Below the pieces are notes generated by a model. That model saw only the letters and a program-made list of their open reading frames with translations. It was not told the DNA's origin and made no database searches. A program made the translations under genes and the position numbers. Positions 32,957-44,859 of a stretch of DNA of 64,000 nucleotides are shown here, one piece after another. Location: assembly GCA_007258455.2 (NCBI GenBank), contig VDFB02373365.1, positions 217,987,765 through 218,051,764 of the forward strand, in the 5' to 3' direction. Source of the DNA: Sequoia sempervirens (Eukaryota > Streptophyta > Pinopsida > Cupressales > Cupressaceae). Within the stretch, counting starts at the first letter, position 1; every line of letters starts with the position of its first letter.

Positions 32957-35760
32957 CCGTGTCCTTAACGCTAATATTTTCATGAGTTTGTTTGAGCAGT
33001 TACAAGTTCTAGAATGTTGATGTTCTTTTCTGAAATTCTTTTGATAATTTTCACACCAAAGTTCCATAAGTTTTACGTGGTTGTTTTCACATTATTACAA
33101 TGGTTGCACTTTTTTCAACCACTATTATACTAAAAAAACACACTATTTACTTTTTTAACCACTATTGTCTTGTAGGTTTCTAATACATTTATTTTGACAG
33201 GGCTGCTATTGTCTCTAATAGGTCCGCAAATATACTTTTCTAGATCTCTATTGTTTAACTTGGTCATTTTTGTTCCAAACAAAAATTCTACTACTATACT
33301 TAAGATTGTCGCTATTGTCCTATTTTTCATTCTATTTCAATTTGTAGGTTTTTGTTCTATTTTTTTATTGTCCTAACCCTAACAAGTGACTACTTATTGT
33401 TATGGGAGATTCTAACATTGTTGGTGCAGCCCTTGTAGGAGTATGGAGCATGTTTTCATGAAAAAAACTAAAGGTTTGATTGCAGGGTTGGCAAATGGTC
33501 TAAGGAAATTTCAATTTTAAAATCTTTCATAGTTTTGACACGTTTCAATTAGTGCTCTTGAAACTAAACCCACAACTCTCACATTTCAATTGGTGTTTAA
33601 GACTAAAACTACAACTTTCACATTACAATTGGTGCTTAAAATTTGAACAAAGAAAATTTCATAGTTTGCTTTGGTGCTTAAAAACTAAACCTACAACTCT
33701 CATATTTTAATTGGCTCTTAAAAATGAACAAGGAAAATCTTATATTTCACTTTGGTGCTTAATAATTGAACAAGACAACTCACACATTTCAATTGTTGAT
33801 CCTAAAATTAAATGTTTTTCATTTTGACATTGTTAAAAGTGAACATAGTTTCATTTGTTGACCCTTTAAGATGAACAACGTGATTAGAAACATTTTATTT
33901 TGTGTTATAAAATTAAAAAAATCAATTTTTATTTGCACATTGATATATCTTGTTTGAAGTTTAAAATTCTTTGAAATTTGTGTACTTATAAATTGAATTG
34001 GTATCTTTTCACACTTGAAAATTTGGGCTTAAAAAGAAACTACTATGCATTGTATACCATGTTCACCATTATTGAAAAACTAAGTGTGTATCCTCTCCCC
34101 TCACATCTTTTGATGATCTTGGGTGACAAAAAGCACTTTGGGTTTCACAATCATTTATTTTCAGCATCACCTTTAGATCGTCGGGCCTACCTTGACATAC
34201 ATCTCCCACTTGAGAACTCAAGGTGACTCAAAGTGGTATTTCCCTTAGGCCGCTATAAAAATTGATCAAGGTTAAAAACCAAGATTTAACTAGTGATTGC
34301 TTGGTCAATAGTGTTGTTTAGAATGGGGAGGTACCTTCAGGTATATAGGGCCCCTAGTAAGAGTGGCTAAATCTTTAAGTAGCTTGTTGGACATTAGACA
34401 TGAGCTGTGTCCCCTAAACAATGACTAAGAACTTTATAGTAGAAATCCACCCTTTGCTTGAGATATTCCACTTGGACACATAGTTTAGTACAAGAGATGT
34501 GCACTGTACTTTGAAGAACTTTACTCACCATATGAACTCCTTTAAATTGAGATAGAAATATTTGGCATGTATAAGTTACTTGTAGCTTGCTACTTCTAAT
34601 TTTTCAAGGAGATAGTGATTGGGCCATCCTTCCATTCCTAGAGTCCCCTATCTATCCATTCTCAAAAGACTTAAGTGTGTACACTCGAAAGGGTGTCCCT
34701 AGCTTATTTCGAAGGAGCTTCCAAGTTGTGGGCCTAAAAGTGTTTCCATTGGAAAATTTGATCTTAGGGATAATGATTTAGATCAGGGGTAATCAAACCC
34801 AAAACAACCTTAAACAAGTACCTTTGTTCATCAAAAAGTGGGTTTTCCTTCACAAACCCTCATTCTTGCTTGTAATCTTTCAAAAAGGAAAATTGGACAT
34901 ATATTTTGTCTCAAACTTGATCTAGAAAATAGGAGACCCATTTAGGATACCCATTTTTCCATTATTACACATATCCAAAAATAAGGTAGGGTTTCTTTGT
35001 ATGGAAGGGCTCAAAATTTGACTGTCCTACTTCTAAGAGTGTTTTTTTTGGAACATCTACACCCAAATGCAAGGAAAATTTCATTAGTAACTTCATCAAA
35101 ATGGAAAAATATGAAATATCCTCTAAAGGGTTTTTATATACCCTCAAAAAAAAACTTTTCACCAATTTTTAGAGAATTTTGATGGAAGGAAGAAAATATA
35201 TGGGATTTTCTTGTTCTACAGAAACCTTAGGGCAGATTCAGACCTGTTGTTACAAAAAATTCTATAAATTTATCTAAAGTTAATTAATTTTAAACAAACC
35301 AAAATAAAATAAAATCTAACTGAATTATATTTCCAACCATATAACATTCAGGTCATAAAAAGTCTGTACAGATCTATACCACATGAAAGAACAGGATTGT
35401 TACAGGAAAAATGCACAAAAAATTTGCTCCAAATTGATTCCAATTTTCATTCCCATATTTTCCAACCTTACCAACCTTTGGATTCATATTTACATGTATT
35501 TAGGATTTTCCAAGAATTTTACAACTACCAAACACCCACAACTAACTTCCTAATCAAAGTTGTAACCTTAATGCGCCTTTGACAACTTTCACAATGACAA
35601 CTTTTACAATTTTGACAATTTTTTTGACATCATTTGTATTATGACTCCAAAACATTCTAAAATGGTCTAAATTGACTCCAAATGATCATTAATGGTCCAA
35701 AATGACCTTATTTACATCAAACAACACAAAAAAAGACAAAAAACCAAATTTGAGCATTAG
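32957..35760. other. 2.8 kb without recognisable genes
   Basis: Presumably the degraded internal region of the element that starts at 31800. No gag or pol motif was found on either strand. Between 33537 and 33800 a phrase like TTTCAATTGGTGCTTAAAA plus CTAAACCTACAACTC recurs about five times at 50-70-bp intervals, a degenerate tandem repeat. The rest is AT-rich. Confidence 0.5.
33537..33800. repeat. Degenerate tandem repeat, unit about 50-70 bp
   Basis: Successive units share (A/T)TTTCAATTGGTGCTTAAAA and CTAAACCTACAACTCTCA-like phrases with many substitutions and length changes. It encodes nothing. Confidence 0.6.
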
Positions 35761-36251
35761 TGTGCTCTTGCACCACACTCCCAAGGGAAAGATAAACTCA
35801 AGTCCACTTTAGTGTAGGGATTCTTTTTCTTCCTAGTCTTCCAATTCTTTTGCACTATTTCCTTAATTTATTCTTGGATTTGTCTTTGTGTCTTCCACTT
35901 TTTTTCTCTAGATTGTCTTCTTAGCTCCTTCTCTCTTTCTTCCTTGCAAGATATTCCTCTTTTGACATCTTCCTCTGAACCTGATCTCTTTCAAGAGCCT
36001 GCTTCTCAATGAGTTGTATCTCTTTGTCTAACAAACCTACACATACATAGTCCAATGAAATATTAGAAATAAAATATTGAGACCTTAAGGTCTCCTCTTT
36101 GTATCCTTCACCAAAAACTCCACTTCAACACCTAAGAAATCCTCCACGTGTGCTACATTTTTATAACAATCTTCATACACTATATGCACTTCTCCTTCAT
36201 TAGATTCTTTTCCATCTTCATTTTCATCTGCTACACCTATAAACACATAAT
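35760..36251 (-). pseudogene. Unidentified charged ORF fragment, minus strand
   Basis: The minus strand reads GVADENEDGKESNEGEVHIV, then, after frameshifts, a very basic coiled-coil-like stretch (RDQVQRKMSKEEYLARKKER … RRQSREKKWKTQRQIQ) and ends SFPWECGARAH. This resembles the charged linkers of gypsy gag or gag-pol. TGTGGTGCAAGAGCAC follows and may start an LTR on the minus strand. It is cut at 36251 by element C. Identity not established. Confidence 0.35.
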
Positions 36252-36868
36252 TGTGCATTTTTTGCACACACACCCTACTGAAATCAGGGACCCTCTTTTT
36301 TTTTGTTTTTTCTGTTTGATTTCTTTAAGGTTTTGTCATTTTCCTCTTAAGGGATAGGTTCCTCGGTTTTGGTTTTGCTTCACCCAAGAATTCAATGTCT
36401 TATCTGCACTCAAGGTGTTTTCCTTTTTAGGAAACATCATGATCATAGTTTGGCTCTTAGAAGTCTGCCTCAATTCAAAATTTCAACTTGAGGAAAAATT
36501 GGATAAGTCAGTGAGAAGCCCAGAAAATCTGAGCTCCCTCAGATTACTTGAAGTCCGGTCTGCCCAGAGATTCTGCCTCCCCTCAGATTTTCCAAGTCCG
36601 TGGTGCCTTCATTTTTCCCAAGCTTTTCAAACGTCTTATCAAACATTTATGGTGTGCACTAGTGGGTTTTTAATGTGAAATGGGCATATATAATTGAAAC
36701 TCATGATGCATTCCTTGCCATTTTATCATTGCATGCATTTGAAACTCAGATGATTTGCTCCCATCCCATGATTTGTAAAATGCTAGGGTGAAGGTAGTGA
36801 TTCTTGAGTGGTTGCTGCAAAATTTGAAAGCTTTCATCGGATTCCTTCTTCTTGTGCACCATTCCAAG

Positions 36869-38227
36869 GTAGGTCATCTTTCATCTCCATGGTGACTTGA
36901 ATGAATTTTGGGCTTGATGGTCAGGTTATTGTAGAATATATGTTGATCATTGCATGAGAGGTTTTAAGTGATTCCATTTGTTGCCTCATTATCATCGCTT
37001 AGGGTTTCTCGTCGCTTTAAAGGTGCATGCGATGGATTCTAGTTATTGCATTGATTTAAATGGGATACTAGGGCTCCGTAAAGTCTTTGAGATTTTCCCT
37101 TTTGATTGTACTTTCTTATTGACATTGGGATCTTAGGGTGCCACTATGTGTTGAAACTCAACTCAGAAACCCTAGTTTCTCAAATGCCCTAGTTTTAGGC
37201 TATAAATTTGATGAACAAAATGAATAATGATTAAGAGATTATTGTGCAAAGTGTTAGGTTTAAACCAACATGAGGAGTTGACATGAATTCAACTAGGTAA
37301 AATGATCATGATTCATCTTTTTAGTATGCGACGAGTTCAACACTTAGCAAATTTTTGAGCCTGAACGAATCACTAGAGATTTTGAGGTAGCTCAAATTTT
37401 CCAAGCCTTAATTTGCTCAGAGAATCAAGCCCCCTTTAATCTCCTGAATCCTTTGTAGCCTCAAAATCCTGAAACCAATAGTATGAGAAAAATTTATTGC
37501 AATTTCATTTTCAACAAATAGGGAATCCCACACTTAGTAAAATTTCTAGTTTGAATTACAGTCAAAAATTCTGAGGTAGCTCATATTTTATGAGCCTTAA
37601 TCCACCCAAAGAATCTGACCTCCCTCGGAACCTCCAAATCCCTCAAGCCCGTGAATCTCCAGTGCATGTGATAAGCTAAAATTTGAGGTATATGGTTTGG
37701 AACATGATCTTAGATAAATAATAACAACAATGCATGAGCTTTATTACATCAAGACCTCCATAGAACACCTTAGGATCTATTGATTGAGAGTAAAGGTACA
37801 CATTTCATGAACCATTGGGGAATCCGGCCAAGCTCAGAATTCTTGAGCTCCAATCTAGTTGGAGAATCCATCTTAGGATGGAATTTCTAAGATTTCTTTA
37901 ATGACTCCAAATTTGAAGTTTTGATAATAAATGAGCTCAGAAATGAGGTAATGTGATATTCATTGGTGAAATTTTGTTGCACATGAGCAATTTGTATTTT
38001 TAAATATGAGATTCATTTGTATTATTTTTGGATAATCTAATGATGGAATCTAATTAAGTGGGTAGTCTACTTTACACTATCATTTGGGTTCATATTGTCA
38101 TTTAGATTTGCATTTAGTGGTGTTATTTCGGCATATATTGATAAATATCACTGAATGAATGGAATGTATTGTTGAGTTATGTTGTTATGTGCATATGGGT
38201 GATTATGGTTTTCTTTAACAATTGTAG
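36869..38227 (+). other. Candidate intron inside the element C LTR
   Basis: CCAAG/GTAGGT (donor at 36869) and a T-rich tract ending TTGTAG (38227) bracket 1.36 kb directly upstream of the LTR frame. The 3' LTR keeps the donor context CCAAG/GTAGGT (56614) and an acceptor, GATGTAG (57973). No in-frame ATG is seen in the presumed upstream exon, which weakens the case. Confidence 0.3.
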
Positions 38228-40013
38228 GCAGAGTTGAGCCTTGACAAGACATCCAAATCAAAAGCTATTGTAGTACAAGACGAGGTGAAAAAGAAAGCTG
38301 AGAGAATGAAGTATGATTTCAAGGGTATATGGCCAGAATCCAGGATCTCTTCTACCTGGGCTAAGATTGTAGATAAAAATATAGGGAATGTGGATTATGA
38401 TGACTTTCAACAAAGGATGTTTGGTAGTGCACCCACCAAACTGGCACAAATCCTTACTCACATCGACCTAGTTGAAGTAGCAAGGTTCCCACCCACACAA
38501 TTGTGCCCTGAATTGGTTTTAGAATGTGCAAGACACTATGATTCTGACAAGAGGATCATAGTTGGACCTCAAGGTAGGGTCATGGCTAATCTCACTGAGG
38601 AATCCATATCAGAAGTGTTTAACATTGCCTCACATCACAAACTCATTGAGGAGATAAATATTGGGGAGGCAATAAAGTTCTATGATGACTATCCCAATAG
38701 AGCCTTGGACATAATGAACAGTTCCTCGATATTGAAGCGTAAACCACATTATTCCAAATTGCCTAAGTAGTTACATAGAAGTTATTTCAAGCTTGAGTAT
38801 AATGATGCCATAACCCTCTTGGGTAGAGTAATGGGGATGGAAGAGGCTCACCTTTTTTACACTTGGATGTTTTATCTCATCACACAAATCATGGGTGGAA
38901 AGCATTACCATTGGGCCAGGATCATAAGCAATAACTTGGATGTGAAACTAAAGAGTGTGCATGATACTAACAGGTTCACAATGACCTCCTACCTTGTATA
39001 TATGTTAGTAAGAAAAACCAGGTACAAAGGTCTCAGTTGCAAAGGAACCTTGGGAAAAGATAAGATATGGGATATCTACCCACAATTACAATACAAAACA
39101 ACAAACTACAAGAGAGCCAATGATGCATTCTTTATGTATATTCCCAAGTTACTGCAAGATTCCCTCCATATTAGAATTTCTTCTAATGCAATGGACCTAA
39201 TCAGACAATATGGGCAATGGTTTATTCAATTCCAAAGATTCACATATATCAGGATACAAGGGTCTCCTATTGTCTCTAATAGATTTCCAAGATACCCAAC
39301 CAAAAAACTCATACTATTGGAGTTGACAAAGCAAATGGCGGCATTCGAGGAAATCCTACAGAAAGGCTTGCATAAGGAAGGGTTAGGGACAAAATTACCA
39401 TTGAGAATTGGAACCCTCAATTTGTTGTTGACTATAACAAGGATGATGAATCTATTGTGGGGGAGTTAAAGAAGATTTTACAAGTACCTAAAGAGGAATT
39501 AGCTCAAATTCAAATCTTTACTTCTCATTATATCAGTAAAGTGATGGAGTGGCTGAAAGTGTGGAACTATAGGAAGGAACATCTCTCCAAGGTACTAAAG
39601 AAAGTAATGAAGGTGTAGGGAAAACTAAAAGAAATATATGATAACTGTATCACCTTTTTGGAAATTATGACTAGGAGGAGAAAATTTGGGTAGAAAAATA
39701 TGAACATCAATTGATTGCAGGCATGGTGGCATGAAATCTATGCTCCATCTGATAGTGCTTCCATTTCCAAGGATCATTTGGAGGATGCAACTATCTATAT
39801 TTCTATCTGGACAAGTATCATGAATTGCAAGTTGAGTGGATTAAGATGAAGCCTAAATATGTTGATGAATTAAAAACTCATAAGTTAAGAATAAAACTTA
39901 TTCCAACTCTAGATCCAACTGACATGGGAGAAATATTAGAAATGTTCAAAGAACTCTCTAGTAGATTGGAAGCCAATAAGGAAGGAGAAAACATCCAGCT
40001 TAGAATGACCTAG
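38228..40013 (+). pseudogene. LTR-embedded ORF of element C (5' copy), unknown protein
   Basis: The reading frame starts right after the candidate acceptor (AELSLDKTSKSK) and runs 178 codons to TAG 38768. It continues in another frame at 38819-39469 and, more broken, to 40013. Blocks: WPESRISSTWAKIVDKNIG, FPPTQLCPELVLECARHYDS, GRVMANLTEESISEVFNI, KHYHWARIISNNLDVKL, and YIRIQGSPIVSNRFPRYPTK near 39245. The last matches FQGSPHILPYNVPPRMGF in element A, and GRVMANLTEESISEVFNI matches GKVLLRVNREEVQHIFDL. Family function unknown. Near 39420 a segment present in the 3' copy is missing. Confidence 0.65.
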
Positions 40014-40226
40014 GGAATGGTGCTAATCACATGACTCTATAGCTTGGAGGGGAAACCTAGAACTTTGTGCCAATGCAGGAATATTTCTAGAAAGGTCTAG
40101 GCCAACCTAGGACCTATTTGAAAACATGAAAATGTAATTTTATTTTATTAAAAACTCTCTAGGCCAACCTTTCTGGCCAACCTCATTTTGTAACCCTAAT
40201 TCTTGGCCAAACTAAGGTGGCTTTTC

Positions 40227-40234
40227 TATAAATT
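40227..40234 (+). promoter_or_regulatory. Candidate TATA box of element C
   Basis: TATAAATT in TTTTCTATAAATTAGGGCC, 0.2 kb after the LTR frame and 0.9 kb before the LTR end, as in element A. It implies the frame is in U3. Confidence 0.4.
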
Positions 40235-41128
40235 AGGGCCTCACCTTCATTTGTGAGGGTTAGACATAGTATAGATAATTAGAGTTGAGAAAAGAGTTAT
40301 AATTTTTTGAACCAAGTGGTGTGACATTATGAATACATGAATTGTTGCAAATTTGGGTGAATTCAATACAAGACATTGTGCCTTGGTGCTCTTTCTTGTG
40401 TTATTCACTTCTGCATGGTTCTTGTTTTTCCAGATCTTTAAAGATTTCTTTGAAAATATTGTTTCATGTTAGATATTATGTTTATATGTGATGCAATTGT
40501 GTTGATAATCTAGTATTTGAAGTGTTTGAGCAATCCTTGGTCCATACTTTTAGCTTCCTGTTGATTGCAAGTTATTCTATAAAGTTATCCTGGGCCTATA
40601 TCTTGTGTGTTGAGTTCAATTGTGGGTATTTATTCATTTCAATTATAAAATAAGGTCGATTTGTGTGAATATTCCATGATCTAAAAATATTGATCCCTTA
40701 GAAGATTGCACTATTTCTGTAAGATTGTAGGTTTAATCTAGGTTTAGTAGGAATTGGTTTTGAAGGATTGGTCCACTTTGAATGTTTAATTGTTTGCACA
40801 ATTGGTCTTAGATGTTAGTTTTAGAAATATCTCTCAACCCTTTATCTTTTGCTATTTCTTTTAAATCTAAATTAGTTTAGGATTACAAAAGCATCAACAT
40901 ATTACAAGATTTGATGAATTTTAAGCTTCTAGTATTTTTTTTGTAAGGCCCCTTGTGATTACTAGCATTTTCACAATATCACTAAGTTGTTTATGAATTG
41001 TCAAGAATTGAAATTAGAGACCTTAGGGTTATCTCTTGAGGCTTGTTGATAGAGATTTACCTTTCAAGAGAGATAGGATACTATATTCTATTCGAGTTGT
41101 TACTGGGCAGAAAACACCATCAACAAAT

Positions 41129-41146
41129 TGGCGCTAGAAGGAGGGC
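41129..41146 (+). other. Primer binding site of element C, type TGGCGCTAGAAGGAGGGC
   Basis: Three bases after the LTR end (CAACA-AAT-TGG), the same spacing as in A and IV. It differs from their tRNA-Arg type. The primer tRNA is not assigned. Confidence 0.65.
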
Positions 41147-41173
41147 TTGAATAAGCAAGCTGGAGCATTTTTT

Positions 41174-41962
41174 ATATGGGTATGTGTAGGATCATGATGG
41201 GCCAAAAAGTGGTGATATGATGGGTATGTGTAGGGTATGTGGCTGATGACTTTTTTCTTACCCAAAATTGATGAAACAAGAAGGGTTTTTAAAGGAGATT
41301 CTCAATTTTCCACCAATATAAATTATGCTTTACTTTGAATTTAATAAATAATTATTATTCATTTTCTATTTGAATTATGACTAAAGTCCGCATTGATAGG
41401 CTGATTGAAAAACATCTATAGCTTTCAAACAATATCACATTTTTGAATCTGAACCATGCGTCACATTCTATAGAATTAAAAAATAATAATAATTTCATGA
41501 AGTTTTGAACAAGTTAAGGTGGTCAGACATACGATTTTTTATATTTTTTAATTTGTAATAAAAAAATCATAATTAATTATTTACTTGAAAACAAATTAAA
41601 AAGAAAATATGCATCACATTGGGACATGAGTCCTCTACTTATATCTAAAATCTTATAAAAAAATATTATCATTTTATTGTGGTTAGGGTAATTAGACAGA
41701 CACCTAATTCTTATTTTTTCCTTGAAATTTAAGTACTACTGCATTGAAATTTTAAATTTTCACCAAATAAATTAAAAAAAAAAAAAAAACTAGTAGTTTA
41801 GAAACTACATTCAATTTGCTACAAATCCTATTCTTACATATTTTTGAAATAATATAGATAACTTATTCAAATTTTTAGTCAAGTTTCCTAACTCTATTTT
41901 TTTTGAATTTTTTGCCACTTAAGGGACTATTTTTTCCATGATGATTGTGCACATACCCATAT
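41174..41962. mobile_element. Mutator-like MITE (789 bp) in the element C leader
   Basis: The ends are an inverted repeat: ATATGGGTATGTG at 41174 and CACATACCCATAT ending at 41962, with weaker inverted similarity further in. Flanks form a 9-bp imperfect duplication, GCATTTTTT (41165-41173) and GCAATTTCT (41963-41971), 7 of 9 matching. It is non-coding and AT-rich. A 9-bp duplication suggests the Mutator superfamily. Confidence 0.65.
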
Positions 41963-41974
41963 GCAATTTCTCCT

Positions 41975-42697
41975 TAGAGGTTTCAAAGAACGACTAGATC
42001 TACACTAGGGGAGGAATATTTCCAGGAGCTACAAGCCCCTACCAGGTCAAGAAGGACCAGAAGAAGGAGAGAATCATCATTTGCTCAACCATCTTTTCCA
42101 TCCTCTTCATCATCTTCACCTTCATCCAACTCCTCTTCATTTGATTTTGAAGTCATTCCTATTCAACAACCCTAGCCAACTGTTAATCAAACACAACCAC
42201 CTCCACCACCACCAATGGATTTCTTAGCAAATAACCCCTCACCCTTGTCCTTTAATAACTATAATGTCATGCCCAAGAATCCTGAGCACTTCTGCTCCAA
42301 ATTCCATGTCAATGACCCAAATAGGACAACTGAGGAGCACATTAGGATCTTCCATACCCGCCTTAGGGATAGGGGAATCAATCATGAAGACGTTGCATCC
42401 AAGATTTTCTCATATTCCTTAGGAGAAGATTCCTTTTACTGGTATAATCATTTGCATGCTAGATCCATACATAATTGGACTGAGCTTGAAAACACCTTCT
42501 TACAAATTTAAAATTCCTATTAGTGCCAATGAGTTGTATCTACAAATTACTAAGGTTAAGAGGGAGGTCAATGAGCCCATAGGGTCATTTAAAAATAGAT
42601 TCCACTGTGCATACACTAGATTGTAGGCACCCTATGCTATAGATAATGCTACTGCCCTGGAATTTTATTATGAAGCCTTGGACAACCTTACTACACC
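41975..42697 (+). pseudogene. gag: Element C gag, N-terminal half
   Basis: Reads an Arg-rich start (RSRRTRRRRESS), a Ser-rich and Pro-rich linker and then the gag core from about 42215: NPEHFCSKFHVNDPNRTTEE, FSYSLGEDSFYWYNHL and NWTELENTF. A frameshift near 42510 leads to KREVNEPIGSFKNRFHCAYT and LEFYYEALDNLTTP, where element IV is inserted. Stops are mostly TAG. The core resembles the gag of A in plan (…DWYRGL… against …FYWYNHL…). Confidence 0.75.
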
Positions 42698-44674
42698 TGT
42701 TGGAACTGTAAAGTTCTGGATAATTTCACATGTTTTCGTCTCCCTAAGTTTCCATATAAGTCCTCATCATATGAGCATAGGTCTGTATTCATTGCATTCT
42801 ACCCATTTCTTGCCATATGGTCTCATTGTTCCATCGGGTCTCGCATAATTCACATCATGGTCTGTATCGGCGTGACAATATCGGGGTCTCCCCGATCCAT
42901 TTTTCTGCTTGTAAATGTCTGTGTTGCCTATCGGCAAGACATTTTTTTTGTGTCATGGCGATTGGAGTTTACTCACTAGCAGTTATTGGAAAGACTTTTT
43001 CATGGTTTCAACGATGGAGGATGATACTTATCGGCAGGAGTTATACTGTCGGGATGATGTTTCATCGAATTTAATATGTCTCCCCGACTAATGCATGGAG
43101 AGTGGTATCGGTATTATGTCTTGGTGAGTATCTTTTGTCTTACTAACTAATGGCGGGAGGATACATATTGGTAAGAGTTGGAGCTATCGAGATGAGGTCT
43201 CGGCGAGTGACCTTCGGTATGGCCGACATCACATATGGGGTTTCGCTTCGGCCAAACATAAGGGTCTTTGGTGAGTGGTCACAGCGAAGTGTATATGTCT
43301 CACCAACGGAGCATAAAAGGTTTTCTCATATGGATTTCAGTGAGAGGTTGGTTGTGTCTCTCCGACTGACAACATAAAGGGATGTGATATCGGTATGAGT
43401 TAAGGTTTTCAGCATGTGGTCTCGACGAGTGACCTTTAGTCTCGCCAATGGAAAACAAAAAGGACCTCGTCGGCATAAAAAATGATTTGTCTCAATGACA
43501 CTCAAGGATGGTTTTGGTCTTTCGGTATAACAAAGTGCACTCTACATGAGGTCTCTCTGATATTAGAATGTTATGGTGACTGTGAATGAAACAAAAGGAA
43601 ACATATATCGAGTCAGGGCGATATACAAAAAGTGTGGGCTGACAGCGATTGAATTTCCTTTGACATAACTATCTGGGTGACTTGGCGAATGATTAATAAG
43701 AATTCAAACATTGTGGCTGACATGTGAATTTCTAAAATACCGTTGCAGGCCAACATGAAATTTGCCTGAATACTGCAGCTGGCCGACTTGGAATATGAAG
43801 CAATATGACTCCTGATGCTGGTGTATAAATATGCACTCCCAATCGTAATTGAAACATCAGATTTTAGATGAGATCTTAGATAGATATAGTAGATTAGGAA
43901 TGGATACAGTAGAATAAATTTCTCATTCCAGAGACTATGTTGCATGTTTTCAAATGGTGATTTCAATGAAATTTAGCTAGTGTGGTAGTTTATTTCTGGT
44001 GTCAATTGTCTGTTGAATTTATTGAAAAGTATTGCTAAGCTGTCTCCAAGTTGATTCTTTTTGGTTGTTTAAATTGATATAACAAGTTTATTTTTAGTTT
44101 ATCAGTGCACATTTGTTGTAGATGTGTGATTAATTAACTGGTTCTTTCAAGGAGAGATTAAATCCTCTTAGTTGATCACAGTAATTAGGGAGATTCCTCT
44201 GGATTATTAAAGTAGAGCTCAGTAGTCATAATCTTGCATGTTTATACAAGTTATAAATAGATCATATGCCGACAATTTGAATTTCTACCAGAATAAGTTT
44301 CCCACTTCTATTTCATTTGACTCTGCATACCCAATAAGGCACTGGTCTCTACAATTTCATCATTCAGATTCATTCAGTTTCTTTACATCTATTTTACATT
44401 TGTTAATTGAGCACTTTAGGATTTAGATCAAAAGATTGCTATTTGTATCAAGTTTGAATTCATTTGTTCACTTCCATCTGCCATTGTGGACAAGTCGTTG
44501 CAAGAAGAATAATCATAACTTAAGTTTGCTTCATTCAGATAGGTACACCCGCCTAGGTTTAGTAGCACCTGAAGAGTAGAAGGCTTAATTCATTTGACCT
44601 TGTCTATTAACCCAAAACATTGTGAAAGCTTGGAAACCTTTTGTGGTTCAAACCTGCGTTTTTGAGAGCTAACA
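42698..44674 (+). repeat. Element IV 5' LTR
   Basis: 1,977 bp. The U3 part (42850-43600) is unusually CpG-rich for this window and carries many short TCGGYGAG/CTCRCCGA motifs in both orientations. TATAAATA at 43824-43831. No embedded long frame, unlike A and C. Confidence 0.88.
43824..43831 (+). promoter_or_regulatory. TATA box of element IV 5' LTR
   Basis: TATAAATA in GGTGTATAAATATGCACTCC, conserved at 48256-48263 in the 3' LTR. Confidence 0.55.
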
Positions 44675-44677
44675 AAT

Positions 44678-44695
44678 TGGTGACTCCACTGGGGA
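44678..44695 (+). other. Primer binding site, tRNA-Arg type (element IV)
   Basis: TGGTGACTCCACTGGGGA, three bases after the LTR. Two further PBS-like sequences follow: AGTGATTCCGCTGGGA (44773-44788) and TGGCGACTCT (44832-44841), the last right after a perfect 9-bp hairpin (44811-44831). Confidence 0.85.
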
Positions 44696-44859
44696 AAAAC
44701 ATCAGAAAATTCAGTTGAAGACCATCATATAGAGTTAGTGAGAGAAGTTGTAATTTGAGAAGTTTTAGAAAGAGTGATTCCGCTGGGAAAAGATCAGAAA
44801 GAATTATTTTCCTACTTTTTGGAAAAGTAGGTGGCGACTCTAAAAAAATTTGATGAAAA

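Larger units (their letters stand above)
36252..41125 (+). repeat. Element C 5' LTR, 4.87 kb, with an embedded ORF
   Basis: It starts TGTGCATTTTTT, matching 56000 onward, and ends CCATCAACA three bases before the PBS. 36252-38227 has no gene. The frame lies at 38228-40013. A TATA candidate lies at 40227. Against the 3' copy it lacks a block of the frame (junction near 39420). Confidence 0.75.

Noticed and set aside
42817..43377. Open frames in the LTR of element IV
   Set aside because: They are not preserved in length or frame in the 3' LTR and have no motif.
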